64,000 nucleotides of DNA from XYD12-FULL-36-8 sp964613805. Its GTDB lineage: Bacteria > Bacteroidota > Ignavibacteria > Ignavibacteriales > Ignavibacteriaceae. Of the stretch, positions 36,203-44,402 are shown one piece after another. The first letter of the stretch is position 1. Each line of letters starts with the position of its first letter. The translations under genes and the position numbers were made by a program. The DNA lies in NCBI GenBank assembly GCA_964613805.1, contig CAZTJF010000012.1, forward strand, positions 1 through 64,000, given 5' to 3'. The notes below the pieces were generated by a model. The model did no database searches and was not told where the DNA came from. It saw only the letters and a program-made list of their open reading frames with translations.

Positions 36203-37185
36203 ATGAAATTTTTGAACGACAACCGCAAATTAAGAAAGCTGTATTTTCCTGTAAGAGGAAAAGCATTAAAATTGCCAATCTATTTTCCATCCATTTCCTC
36301 CATTAAAACTAATTTAGGCCCTTTTGATTATTTCAATATTTTAAAAGCTCTCCAACAGCCGCACTTTTTAGTTTCTGCCTATGATATATCCAAATCTTTC
36401 CAAAGAGATAAATTCATTGACAAATTGAGATTAAACCAAAAAGAAGATGGTCCAATAATTTTAATGGATTCTGGCAACTATGAAAGTTACTGGATAAGGG
36501 ACAAAAGTTGGAGCATTGGTGGCTTTAATCAAATCTTGAAACAAGAGGTATGTGATTTGGCTTTCTGTTACGATAATCAATTTCCATTGGAAAATTCAAT
36601 AGAGAATGTCTCTTGGATTGCAAAATCAACAAAGGAAAGTCAATTGGTTGCTAGAACAACCTCTATTATTCCAATAGTTCATTGCAAAAAGGAAAATTTG
36701 AATGAAGCTGTTTTGGAACTTTACAATCAAACAAATTGCATAATGGTTTCTATTCCCGAAAGAATATTGGGTGATGGACTCCTCGAGCGAGTATACACGA
36801 TAAACTGTTTGCGCAGAGAGTTAAACAAGCTGGAGAATTACGTTTTCGTTCATTTATTAGGAACTGGAAACCCTTTTTCGCTATTACTCTTTTCATTGGC
36901 AGGTGCCGATTCCTTTGACGGATTAGAGTGGTGTCAAACAGTTGCAAATTCCAAAACAGCTTTGCTTTATCATTTCCAACAAAGAGAAATAATTGTTGAC
37001 GATTGTAATTTCTGTAAAACACAGATTTGGATTACAACCTAACTACGCTTGGACATAACTTGAACTTCTACAACGCTTGGATGAAAAAAATTCAAGATGC
37101 TATTGAAGCGAATACAGAAACTGATTTGCTAACAGAGTATTTTGATTCTAATTTTAATTCTAGCTTAACTAAAATTTGGTCTTGA
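36203..37185 (+). pseudogene. TGT-like transglycosylase, frameshifted (type IV CBASS-type accessory)
   Basis: About 327 residues when read across one frameshift. It resembles tRNA-guanine transglycosylase: Asp89 in MDSGNY matches the general base, and Asp239 in GADSFDGLEW the nucleophile. GTGNPFSLLLFSLAGAD is the family's glycine motif. A zinc site CNFC continues after a -1 shift near 37016-37020 into LGHNLNFYNAWM and on to a stop at 37185. A single missing A in an AAAA run explains it. The stop is then 4 bases before the next start. The ATG at 36203 is chosen because upstream sequence is helicase remnant. Like the other two accessory enzymes, it probably acts on a protein or nucleic acid with a deazaguanine base. 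Confidence 0.72.
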
Positions 37186-37189
37186 TTCT

Positions 37190-37894
37190 ATGACATCAGT
37201 TTTCAAAATACAAGATGCTGTATTAAGAGTTTCTTGTGAGGCGAAAGAATTGATACCCGAAATACCAGTTATCAAAAGTGAAACCAACCTTTTATCCGAG
37301 TTAGTACTATGTATTTTGAGCAGTCAGGAAAAATATGAGGTTGCTCTTGCTGCAATAAAATCATTACGCAAAAAAAATGTTTTACGAATACCAAAATGTA
37401 AATCTGATTTTAAAGAAATTAAATCTCAAATCAAGGGCACCCTTAAAAATCCTGTTCACTTCAAGTTTAACGAGAAAGATTGTTCAAGACGATTGCGATT
37501 CTTTGCGAAGAAAGGGACATATATCATTAACACACTTGAAAATATTTATTTAAATGATTTGACGATAACTGAAATTTTAAATCAAAAAGATTGCATTCAG
37601 GAAACCCGGAAAAATATTATCTATTATACTTTTGGCTTAGGACCGAAGCAAGCAAGCATGTTTCTACGAAATATCGGTTACCATTCAGAGTTTGCAATAT
37701 TAGACAAGCATGTAATTGATTATATGAGAATAATGGGGCTGACTCGTCTTTCAGCGGTAAATTTTTCAAGTATGGCTTCATATCAAGAAATTGAAACCAA
37801 GCTTAAATCCTATGCTGCTACACATAATGTGAATCTGTTGCACTTGGATTTAGCTATTTGGACAACAATGCGGACATTAAAAAACTATCAATAA
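37190..37894 (+). CDS. OGG-type HhH-GPD glycosylase-like protein
   Basis: A 234-residue protein of the 8-oxoguanine-glycosylase superfamily, closest in pattern to the archaeal Ogg2 type. The helix-hairpin-helix and catalytic region reads GLGPKQASMFLRNIGYHSEFAILDKHV. Lys153 and Asp172 are 19 residues apart, as Lys249 and Asp268 are in human OGG1. The N-terminal part LLSELVLCILSSQEKYEVALAAI fits the helical glycosylase core. It overlaps the next gene by one base. In type IV CBASS such a protein accompanies TGT- and QueC-like partners. Confidence 0.8.
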   Translation: MTSVFKIQDAVLRVSCEAKELIPEIPVIKSETNLLSELVLCILSSQEKYEVALAAIKSLRKKNVLRIPKCKSDFKEIKSQIKGTLKNPVHFKFNEKDCSRRLRFFAKKGTYIINTLENIYLNDLTITEILNQKDCIQETRKNIIYYTFGLGPKQASMFLRNIGYHSEFAILDKHVIDYMRIMGLTRLSAVNFSSMASYQEIETKLKSYAATHNVNLLHLDLAIWTTMRTLKNYQ

Positions 37895-38496
37895 TGAACA
37901 AACTTGTAACCTTAGTTTCAGGTGGTATTGATTCCACACTCATGTCAGTATTAGCAAAGGAGCAAAGCTTTGATTTGTTTCCGCTGTTTATAAATTATGG
38001 ACAGCTTAGTGCTAACTTGGAGTGGGGGGCCTGTGTTTATAACCACTTAAAACACAAATTGCCTGCACCCAAAAAGTTGATGATAAACGGGTTTGGCAAA
38101 TTTATTCGTTCTGGACTTACCAATACTAAATTAAGAGTGCGGGAAGATGCATTCCTACCTGGCAGAAACACAATTTTCTTAATAACCGCAAGTTCTTACG
38201 CCTATCAAGTCGGGAGTAAAAACATCGCTATTGGCCTGTTGAACGATAAATATAAATTATTTCCTGACCAGACAAGAGAGTTCATTCGGTCAGCCGAACA
38301 ATTTATTTCAATGGAGATGAACTATGAAATTAAGATACTTACCCCATTGATGGAGTTCAATAAGGCAGAAGTCATGAAGTTGGCAAAATCAAAGAAAATA
38401 AATAAAACATATTCATGTCATTTGGGAAAACAGACACCTTGTGGCAAATGTATTTCATGTCTTGAAATTAAAAACGCTATAAAAAATCTGAGGTAA
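37894..38496 (+). CDS. QueC-like 7-cyano-7-deazaguanine synthase homologue
   Basis: A 200-residue protein from the ATG at 37894, which overlaps the previous stop (TAATG). The PP-loop SGGIDS spans residues 9-14. The zinc site Cys175-x7-Cys183-x2-Cys186-x2-Cys189 (SCHLGKQTPCGKCISC) matches QueC. FLPGRNTIFLI corresponds to the QueC substrate loop. No queD, queE or folE lies nearby, so it is unlikely to be the housekeeping tRNA enzyme. QueC-like proteins occur in Qat and in type IV CBASS. Confidence 0.83.
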   Translation: MNKLVTLVSGGIDSTLMSVLAKEQSFDLFPLFINYGQLSANLEWGACVYNHLKHKLPAPKKLMINGFGKFIRSGLTNTKLRVREDAFLPGRNTIFLITASSYAYQVGSKNIAIGLLNDKYKLFPDQTREFIRSAEQFISMEMNYEIKILTPLMEFNKAEVMKLAKSKKINKTYSCHLGKQTPCGKCISCLEIKNAIKNLR

Positions 38497-38503
38497 AAAT
38501 AAT

Positions 38504-39004
38504 ATGGGAGGCGGAGGTAGAGATAATTATGACACAAGGATAATTGACCAACTCCAAAAAGTTGCTCAAGATTCCTTTAAAAGTGCTCAACCTGAAAAGA
38601 GAAATGTTTTTATAAGCTTTGACCATAGAGATGTGGGAGATGTTAACTTATTGAGAGGGCAGGCAAAAAATGAAAACACTGATTTAGAGTTTAATGATTA
38701 CTCATTAAAAGAACCGTTTAATAGTGAAAGGGCCGAATACATTAAGAGTGGAATCCGAGAGCGAATTAGGCAATCTTCAGTGACTGTAATTTATGTTTCA
38801 GAGGTAACTCATGAAAGTCAATGGGTTGACTGGGAAGCAAGAGAAAGTATTGCACAAGGTAAGGGAGTTGTATGTGTTTACAGCGGAGAAGCACCTCCAA
38901 GCAAGCTGCCAGGATTTGTAAAAGAATTTGGTTTGAAAGTTATTCAATGGAAACATAAAGAATTATCAGATGCAATTGAAACAGCAGCACAAAAACGAAA
39001 ATAG
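38504..39004 (+). CDS. TIR-like protein (MTH538/ThsB type)
   Basis: A 166-residue protein with a TIR-like fold of the MTH538/DUF1863 kind seen in Thoeris ThsB. It has NVFISFDHRDVGDVNLLRG (residues 34-52), EPFNSERAEYIKSGIRERIRQSSVTVIYVSEVTHES, and WVDWEARESIAQGKG with the candidate catalytic Glu111. The N-terminus is unusual, MGGGGRDNY, with glycines exposed after Met removal. It starts 7 bases after the QueC-like gene. ThsB proteins make NAD-derived signals on infection. Confidence 0.82.
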   Translation: MGGGGRDNYDTRIIDQLQKVAQDSFKSAQPEKRNVFISFDHRDVGDVNLLRGQAKNENTDLEFNDYSLKEPFNSERAEYIKSGIRERIRQSSVTVIYVSEVTHESQWVDWEARESIAQGKGVVCVYSGEAPPSKLPGFVKEFGLKVIQWKHKELSDAIETAAQKRK

Positions 39005-39881
39005 CTTTGATAGAGCGCTTAAAGGGCCTTATGCATACGACAGATTCAACAACATTTCAAAAATATGCCAGACACGATACCTTAACCTAATTAAAGCTCA
39101 GGGATTCATTCTAATTTTTATCGCCTTTCTTTCCTCTTTTTCGGTTTTGTCAGATGACCATGAAAAATGGTTACGCTATTTATTGGTTGCCTTATCAATA
39201 ATAATCTTGGCAATAATAATTTTTCAGCAAAACAAAAATTATATGACTGGGTGGCAAAATGCCCGTTTTATTGCAGAAAGTGTTTTAAGTAATTCTTGGT
39301 TATATAGTTTTAAAATTGGTATTTACAACAACAATAATAAAACGGCAATAACTAATTTTATAGACAGCGTTGATAAAATTGAGAGGGAAGTAGAGCTAAA
39401 AAGTTTTTATTCAATATATGATTCCAATCTCCCAACCATTGCCGACTGGATGAATAAACTATTTAATGAATCAAGTATTATCAACAAGAAGACATTTTAT
39501 TTAAAACACCGCTTGGAAGATCAAATAAGTTGGTACACAAAAAAATCTCAATTTAACAGGACTAGATCGGACAAATGGTTTGCATTTTCATTGATTCTTC
39601 TACTCACAGGAATTATTTTAACACTGTTTATCCAACTCAATCAATTTTCCATTTTGGGTTTTCTCTCAACAATCACATCTGCAATCCTAACATGGAGACA
39701 AACAAAACGATTTGATGAATTAAAAGTTACTTATGCCGTGGCCGCTAAAGAACTGCATTCGTTGAAAGTAAAATTTGAATTAGAAATAGACGAAACAGAT
39801 ATTTTGAAATTTGTTGAAGAAGCAGAAAAATCAATCAGCAGAGAACATAAACTTTGGTTTAATTGGACATACATATCATAA
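38970..39881 (+). CDS. SLATT/DUF4231 four-helix membrane protein, candidate effector
   Basis: A 303-residue protein with two pairs of membrane helices (about 45-62 with 69-86, and 205-222 with 226-242). Each pair is flanked by the charged or aromatic helices typical of SLATT domains (DRFNNISKICQTRYLNLIKAQ; TWRQTKRFDELKVTYAVAAKEL). SLATT proteins are predicted pore-forming effectors in nucleotide-signal defence systems. The ATG at 38970 overlaps the TIR gene by 35 bases, and no other in-frame start lies before the TM segment. Confidence 0.82.
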   Translation: MQLKQQHKNENSFDRALKGPYAYDRFNNISKICQTRYLNLIKAQGFILIFIAFLSSFSVLSDDHEKWLRYLLVALSIIILAIIIFQQNKNYMTGWQNARFIAESVLSNSWLYSFKIGIYNNNNKTAITNFIDSVDKIEREVELKSFYSIYDSNLPTIADWMNKLFNESSIINKKTFYLKHRLEDQISWYTKKSQFNRTRSDKWFAFSLILLLTGIILTLFIQLNQFSILGFLSTITSAILTWRQTKRFDELKVTYAVAAKELHSLKVKFELEIDETDILKFVEEAEKSISREHKLWFNWTYIS

Positions 39882-40176
39882 ATATATAAACCCATTACTC
39901 TTCTAATTGACGGACGATATCAGCTAGCATTGCAGTGCTAAAAGTGGAGGTTCAGCGTTTTAATGACACATTTGTGGTTAAAGTCGCTGCTTTCGCCAAG
40001 CCCGAATAGGTTGAGCGCAATCATTTGATAATTTGAAAAATATTTATTTAGTTTTGTTAATAAAATAATCCGACATTAATCAGACCTGTCCTAGCATATT
40101 GAGCTATAGGTCTCATTTTGTCAAACCTATAAACAAGTTAAGCCCAATTAATGAAAGATGATAACAATCTATTATC
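39882..40176. other. intergenic region after the defence operon
   Basis: This 295-base gap holds a segment near 39976-40010 (GTCGCTGCTTTCGCCAAGCCCG) that resembles intergenic repeat text I associate with Bacteroidota, but I could not find a second copy here. It also has one GATATC at about 39919. No gene is supported. Confidence 0.35.
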
Positions 40177-41253
40177 ATGAATGCCGATAAACAAAATATC
40201 ATATTAATATTTGGAGCCTCAGGATCTGGTAAAACAACCCTCTTAAACGAATTAAGCAGGGTTAGTGAATTTATTACGATTAATCAAAAAGCTACAACTC
40301 GGCCACCCAAGAAGTATGACTCGGCTGAAATTAAGTGTGTAAAAAGCATTGATAAGAATATTTATCCTTATGTCTATAAACAGTATAGTTACGAATATGG
40401 TATTAACAAAAGTCAAATTGAATATGCAATCAAAAATGACTTAGATCATTTTGTAATTTGCAATGATATTGACACAATTAAAAAATTGAAAAAGGATTAT
40501 AAGGAAAAAATAAAAACACTCTTTTTATTATTTGACGCTCCCAAGGCGCATATAGAAAAAGTTCAAAAGTTGCGAGAAATCTCGGATGATCAGATTGATT
40601 TGCGACTTGCTAAAATAAGTGTTCTAAGCGAATTATTTATAGATAATTCAAAATTGTTTGATGGTGTAATACTAAATAGACTTGGGGCTCCTTTTATAGA
40701 AATGTTGTATCAGGTTGAAAAAATTATTGGTAAGAACTATTTTAAGGATCATCACAATTCATCTGCAATTGATAAAGTTGTTATGACTGATATGATTCAT
40801 GTAATAAATACGATTAGACAAAATTTGCGGGATGCATCAAATAGTATTAAAGAAGTGACTCAGCAAGACTATGTGTTCATTATAATGGCAATGATTAAGG
40901 ATGATCCGTTTTTAGAGGATATTCATGGGGCTATTAAAAGAGCATGTGTTTATTCGGGACTCAGGGCTGAAAGAGTTGATGATATATCCTATTTCGGTGG
41001 AATAACAGAAAAAGTACTGGGAAGTATAAGATGTTCTCAATTTATTATAGCAGACCTTACTCATTCAAGACCTAACGTATATTATGAATTAGGCTTTGCA
41101 CATGCATTGAAGAAAAAAGTTCTACTTACAGCAAGGGAAGGGACAAAACCTCATTTTGACATTCAAAGTGAAAAAATATTATTTTATGAGAACTCAACAA
41201 TGCTTGAACGAGAAATAAGAAGATTCTTTGAAAGTTATGATACTCCCGAATAA
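40177..41253 (+). CDS. guanylate-kinase-like / deoxyribosyltransferase-like fusion
   Basis: A 358-residue two-domain protein. Residues 1-190 resemble guanylate kinase: P-loop GASGSGKTT (13-21), KATTRPPKKYDSAEI and EYGINKSQIEYAI. Residues about 230-358 look like a nucleoside 2-deoxyribosyltransferase-type fold: YVFIIMAMIKDDPFLEDIHGAIKRAC, and IIADLTHSRPNVYYELGFAHALKKK with Glu304 at the nucleophile position of that family. A helical linker joins them. It may modify or sense nucleotides. It lies 295 bases after the SLATT gene on the same strand. I know no named family for this fusion. Confidence 0.72.
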   Translation: MNADKQNIILIFGASGSGKTTLLNELSRVSEFITINQKATTRPPKKYDSAEIKCVKSIDKNIYPYVYKQYSYEYGINKSQIEYAIKNDLDHFVICNDIDTIKKLKKDYKEKIKTLFLLFDAPKAHIEKVQKLREISDDQIDLRLAKISVLSELFIDNSKLFDGVILNRLGAPFIEMLYQVEKIIGKNYFKDHHNSSAIDKVVMTDMIHVINTIRQNLRDASNSIKEVTQQDYVFIIMAMIKDDPFLEDIHGAIKRACVYSGLRAERVDDISYFGGITEKVLGSIRCSQFIIADLTHSRPNVYYELGFAHALKKKVLLTAREGTKPHFDIQSEKILFYENSTMLEREIRRFFESYDTPE

Positions 41254-41499
41254 AAAATATCTGCTCTTTTAACAACTGAAATTGATAACTTATGAATAAA
41301 CAATTTGTTCTCGTATTGCACCACATAAATTCTGTGCCTTTTGACAAAAATAAGCTCGCAAGGAGTTGCTGGTTTTAGTTACTGGCGTTAGTAAAAACCA
41401 TTTTAACGAAACCGCTTAACTAATCTTCTAAAATATGTTTGTCAATTTTTCGGTTGTGTGCCTGCTAAGACAAATCTAACTTTGTATTAAAAAAACAAT

Positions 41500-42537
41500 A
41501 TGCTGACAAACTCAATTATGTATAAGGCGCTTGTTGCCAAAGATGTTTCTTATGAAGGCATTTTCATTGCGGGAGTTAAAACAACAGGAATATTCTGCCG
41601 GCCGACATGCCCTGCAAGAAAACCAAAAGTGGAAAATGTAGAATTCTTTAAGACTACAAAAGATGCCATTCTTAAAGGTTACAGACCGTGCAAGGTTTGT
41701 AATCCTCTTGAAAAATTAGGTGAAACACCCGGCTACATTAAAAAAATTCTGGAAGAACTTAACGCTAATCCCTCAAAAAAATTTAAGGATTGGGATTTAG
41801 TTCAAAAAGGAATTGAGCCAAGCAAAATCAGACGATGGTTTCTGAAAAACCACGGTATCACATTTCATTCTTATCAAAGAATGTTTCGCATTAATTCTGC
41901 ATTTAAAAAAATACAAAATGGGGAATCTGTTACTTCTGTCGCCTTCGATACGGGTTACGAATCATTAAGCGGTTTTACCGATTCATTTAAATCTATATTT
42001 GGCGTATCTCCTTCAAACAGCAAAGACAAGCAAATAATAAATATTACACGACTCGAAACACCATTAGGAACAATGTTCGCAGGTGCAGTTGAACAAGGTA
42101 TTTGTCTATTAGAATTCACAGACAGAAAAATGCTGGAAACGGAGCTGAAGTCGTTGGCAAAACTATTAAATGCAAATATCCTTCAGGGATCAAACAAGCA
42201 TCTTGAACTATTGAAACAGCAGCTGGACGAATATTTTGAAGGTAAGAGAAAAGACTTTACGGTCTCTTTGTTTACTCCTGGTACAGAATTTCAGCAATCT
42301 GTTTGGAAGATATTGCGGACCATTCCATACGGGACAACCCGCTCATACAAAAAACAAGCTGAACTTTTGCAAAGACCCAAAGCTGTGCGTGCAGTTGCCA
42401 ATGCAAATGGAATGAATAGAATATCCATCATCATTCCCTGTCACAGAGTAATCGGTGAAGATGGAAGCTTAACAGGTTATGGCGGCGGGCTTTGGAGAAA
42501 AAAATGGCTGCTTGATTTAGAGAAGCAAAACGTATAA
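41500..42537 (+). CDS. ada: bifunctional Ada: methylphosphotriester sensor and O6-methylguanine methyltransferase
   Basis: A 345-residue protein with the three Ada parts. The N-terminal zinc/methyl-acceptor domain has Cys pairs in GIFCRPTCPARKPK and GYRPCKVCNP. An AraC-type helix-turn-helix (FHSYQRMFRINSAFKKIQNGESVTSVAFDTGY) follows. The C-terminal methyltransferase domain contains the active PCHRVIGEDGSLTGYGGG. It removes methyl groups from damaged DNA and activates its own regulon. It adds to the DNA-repair character of this stretch. Confidence 0.95.
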   Translation: MLTNSIMYKALVAKDVSYEGIFIAGVKTTGIFCRPTCPARKPKVENVEFFKTTKDAILKGYRPCKVCNPLEKLGETPGYIKKILEELNANPSKKFKDWDLVQKGIEPSKIRRWFLKNHGITFHSYQRMFRINSAFKKIQNGESVTSVAFDTGYESLSGFTDSFKSIFGVSPSNSKDKQIINITRLETPLGTMFAGAVEQGICLLEFTDRKMLETELKSLAKLLNANILQGSNKHLELLKQQLDEYFEGKRKDFTVSLFTPGTEFQQSVWKILRTIPYGTTRSYKKQAELLQRPKAVRAVANANGMNRISIIIPCHRVIGEDGSLTGYGGGLWRKKWLLDLEKQNV

Positions 42538-42652
42538 TCGAAAGAAATTAAGATTTAACTCGACGTATCTTCACACTTACTGCAATTATTCAAACTCGCA
42601 AAAACAACATAAATAAGTATGTTATTTGTTGGCAGCATGAAAGACTCAGATA

Positions 42653-43570
42653 TTATTGATTTACAATTTCTCTCACTCCTTCTTCAGGTGAAATGGGTGT
42701 AAAGTTAAACCGCTTATTAAACTTGCTGCTGTTAAAGAAATAATTTCTTTCTAGCTGATAAGCAAGCTCTTTTAATTCCCTTAGAATGGGAACGACCAAT
42801 CCAATAAATCCAAGCATCGATGTTGGGAGTGTTTGAATTTTTTTCTGTTTATTCATTGCTTTCATAACCAGTTCAATCCATTGACGCGAGGTTAATTTTT
42901 CAGCCGTTGTTGGTAAGTGCCAAACCTGATTGTACGTGTCTGGTGTATTGCCAAGAAGTGCAACTGCTTTCCCAATATCATTGCTGTAAGTAAAACTGTG
43001 AAGCACATCCAGTTTACCAAGCCATTGAGGATTTTTGTCTTTTAATAAATTATTATAAACGGTTTGAGTTAAGTAGCTGCCAATAACTCCGGGACCATAA
43101 AAATCAGCCGCTCGCGCAACAATCGCAGTAACTTCTTTTCTTTCAACGGCACTCATCAACATATTAAAAATTTCTGCACGAACTTTCCCTTTTTCTGAAA
43201 TTGGATTTATTGGTGTTTCTTCTGTCATATTCGACAGATAACTCGGATCGTACATATACATATTATCAACGAAGACAATCTTTGCATTATGCTTTTTACA
43301 AGATTGAATGAGTTGGCTCATAAACTTCGGCCATTTTTCTTTCCACACAGAAGTTTTATATTCAAATCCAATTGTAACATAAACTACTTCTGAACCTTTC
43401 ACCGCTTCATCAAGTGCATTTGGATTTGATAAATCATCTTTCATCAGTTTGTCGGTTTCACTTACCTTCTTTGGATTTCTGCTGACAAGACGAATATCTT
43501 TTGTGTAATTGATTAATTGCTTGGCTATCTCTTTACCCGCACCACCACCAGAACCAAGTATTGTTTGCAT
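42653..43570 (-). CDS. NAD-dependent epimerase/dehydratase-like protein
   Basis: A 305-residue extended-SDR/NmrA-type protein that begins MQTILGSGGGAGKEIAKQLI. The typical GxxGxxG is altered to GSGGGAG. ARAADFYGPGVIGSYLTQ and WHLPTTAEKLTSRQWIELVMKA fit the family. The substrate is unknown. The TetR regulator gene is 66 bases upstream on the same strand and is a likely controller. Confidence 0.85.
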   Translation of the reverse strand: MQTILGSGGGAGKEIAKQLINYTKDIRLVSRNPKKVSETDKLMKDDLSNPNALDEAVKGSEVVYVTIGFEYKTSVWKEKWPKFMSQLIQSCKKHNAKIVFVDNMYMYDPSYLSNMTEETPINPISEKGKVRAEIFNMLMSAVERKEVTAIVARAADFYGPGVIGSYLTQTVYNNLLKDKNPQWLGKLDVLHSFTYSNDIGKAVALLGNTPDTYNQVWHLPTTAEKLTSRQWIELVMKAMNKQKKIQTLPTSMLGFIGLVVPILRELKELAYQLERNYFFNSSKFNKRFNFTPISPEEGVREIVNQ

Positions 43571-43636
43571 AAAATTTTTCCTATTGCTTAACGTTTATTA
43601 ATATATGAACAGCGTTCATTTTTCTCCAAAAATTTT

Positions 43637-44239
43637 CTAGCACGCCCGCTCCAAAAATTTTAGTGCCCCAGTAACCAATGTTTGGATTTCTTCAGTAGGA
43701 ACGATCATCATTCTGTCTCTAACAAACAAGGAGGAAATCCCATGAACAAAAGACCAAAGAGAAAAAGCTGCAACTTCTACATCAACTTCTTTAAAATACC
43801 CTGCTTGCTTTGCCTGACTGATGTTTAACTTTAAAATATCATAAGTTCTGCTGCCGGATTTCCACTCATGCAGCTTGTTTATCGTCTTTGCGGGAATTCT
43901 TGATATGAACATTAAATCATAATACAGAGGTTGATCAATAGCGAAACTTATGTATGCTAAACCATGCTCTGTTAATCGTTGCAGCGGATCTTTTATATTT
44001 TGAACATCTAATTGTTTTTTGTAGAATTCGTCAAAACCCAGTTTATGAAGTTCAAAAAATATTTCTTCACGATCTTTGAAATATAGATATATCGTTCCAA
44101 CACTATACTCAATTTCGTCGGCTATTTTCCTCATTGTTGCATTATCATAACCCTCTTCAGAAAATAATTTCAAAGCAGCCGCAAGAATTGCGTCCCGCAT
44201 TTCAATCTTTTGTTTGTCTTTTCTTTCTTTAACGCCCAT
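43637..44239 (-). CDS. TetR/AcrR family transcriptional regulator
   Basis: A 200-residue regulator with an N-terminal HTH (AILAAALKLFSEEGYDNATMRKIADEIEYSVGTIYLYFKDREEIFFEL) and a helical ligand-binding domain. It precedes the epimerase-like gene in the same direction and probably represses that operon. The divergent gene starts 164 bases away. Confidence 0.92.
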   Translation of the reverse strand: MGVKERKDKQKIEMRDAILAAALKLFSEEGYDNATMRKIADEIEYSVGTIYLYFKDREEIFFELHKLGFDEFYKKQLDVQNIKDPLQRLTEHGLAYISFAIDQPLYYDLMFISRIPAKTINKLHEWKSGSRTYDILKLNISQAKQAGYFKEVDVEVAAFSLWSFVHGISSLFVRDRMMIVPTEEIQTLVTGALKFLERAC

Positions 44240-44402
44240 TTAAACCTCCAACTAACTGAACATTGTTTATTTACTAATCGAAATTTAGGATATTGTGCTT
44301 ATTTCTCAAAAGTAATTAAAGAAAATATTTTGTTGTAATTTAAACCACAAAAGATGATAATTTTATGGTGCTAAGTTTTTCCAAGTTGCTTACATCATTT
44401 AT

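Noticed and set aside
36203..39881. Dpd-type 7-deazaguanine DNA modification cluster
   Set aside because: TGT- and QueC-like proteins would fit, but no other Dpd-type DNA-processing gene is present, and the OGG, TIR and SLATT genes point to a CBASS or Thoeris relation.
39976..40010. attC-like recombination site
   Set aside because: The text looks like Bacteroidota intergenic repeats, but I could not find paired R and L boxes.
36203..41253. Complete type IV CBASS
   Set aside because: I looked for a CD-NTase (GS motif with DxD) in all nearby frames and saw none.
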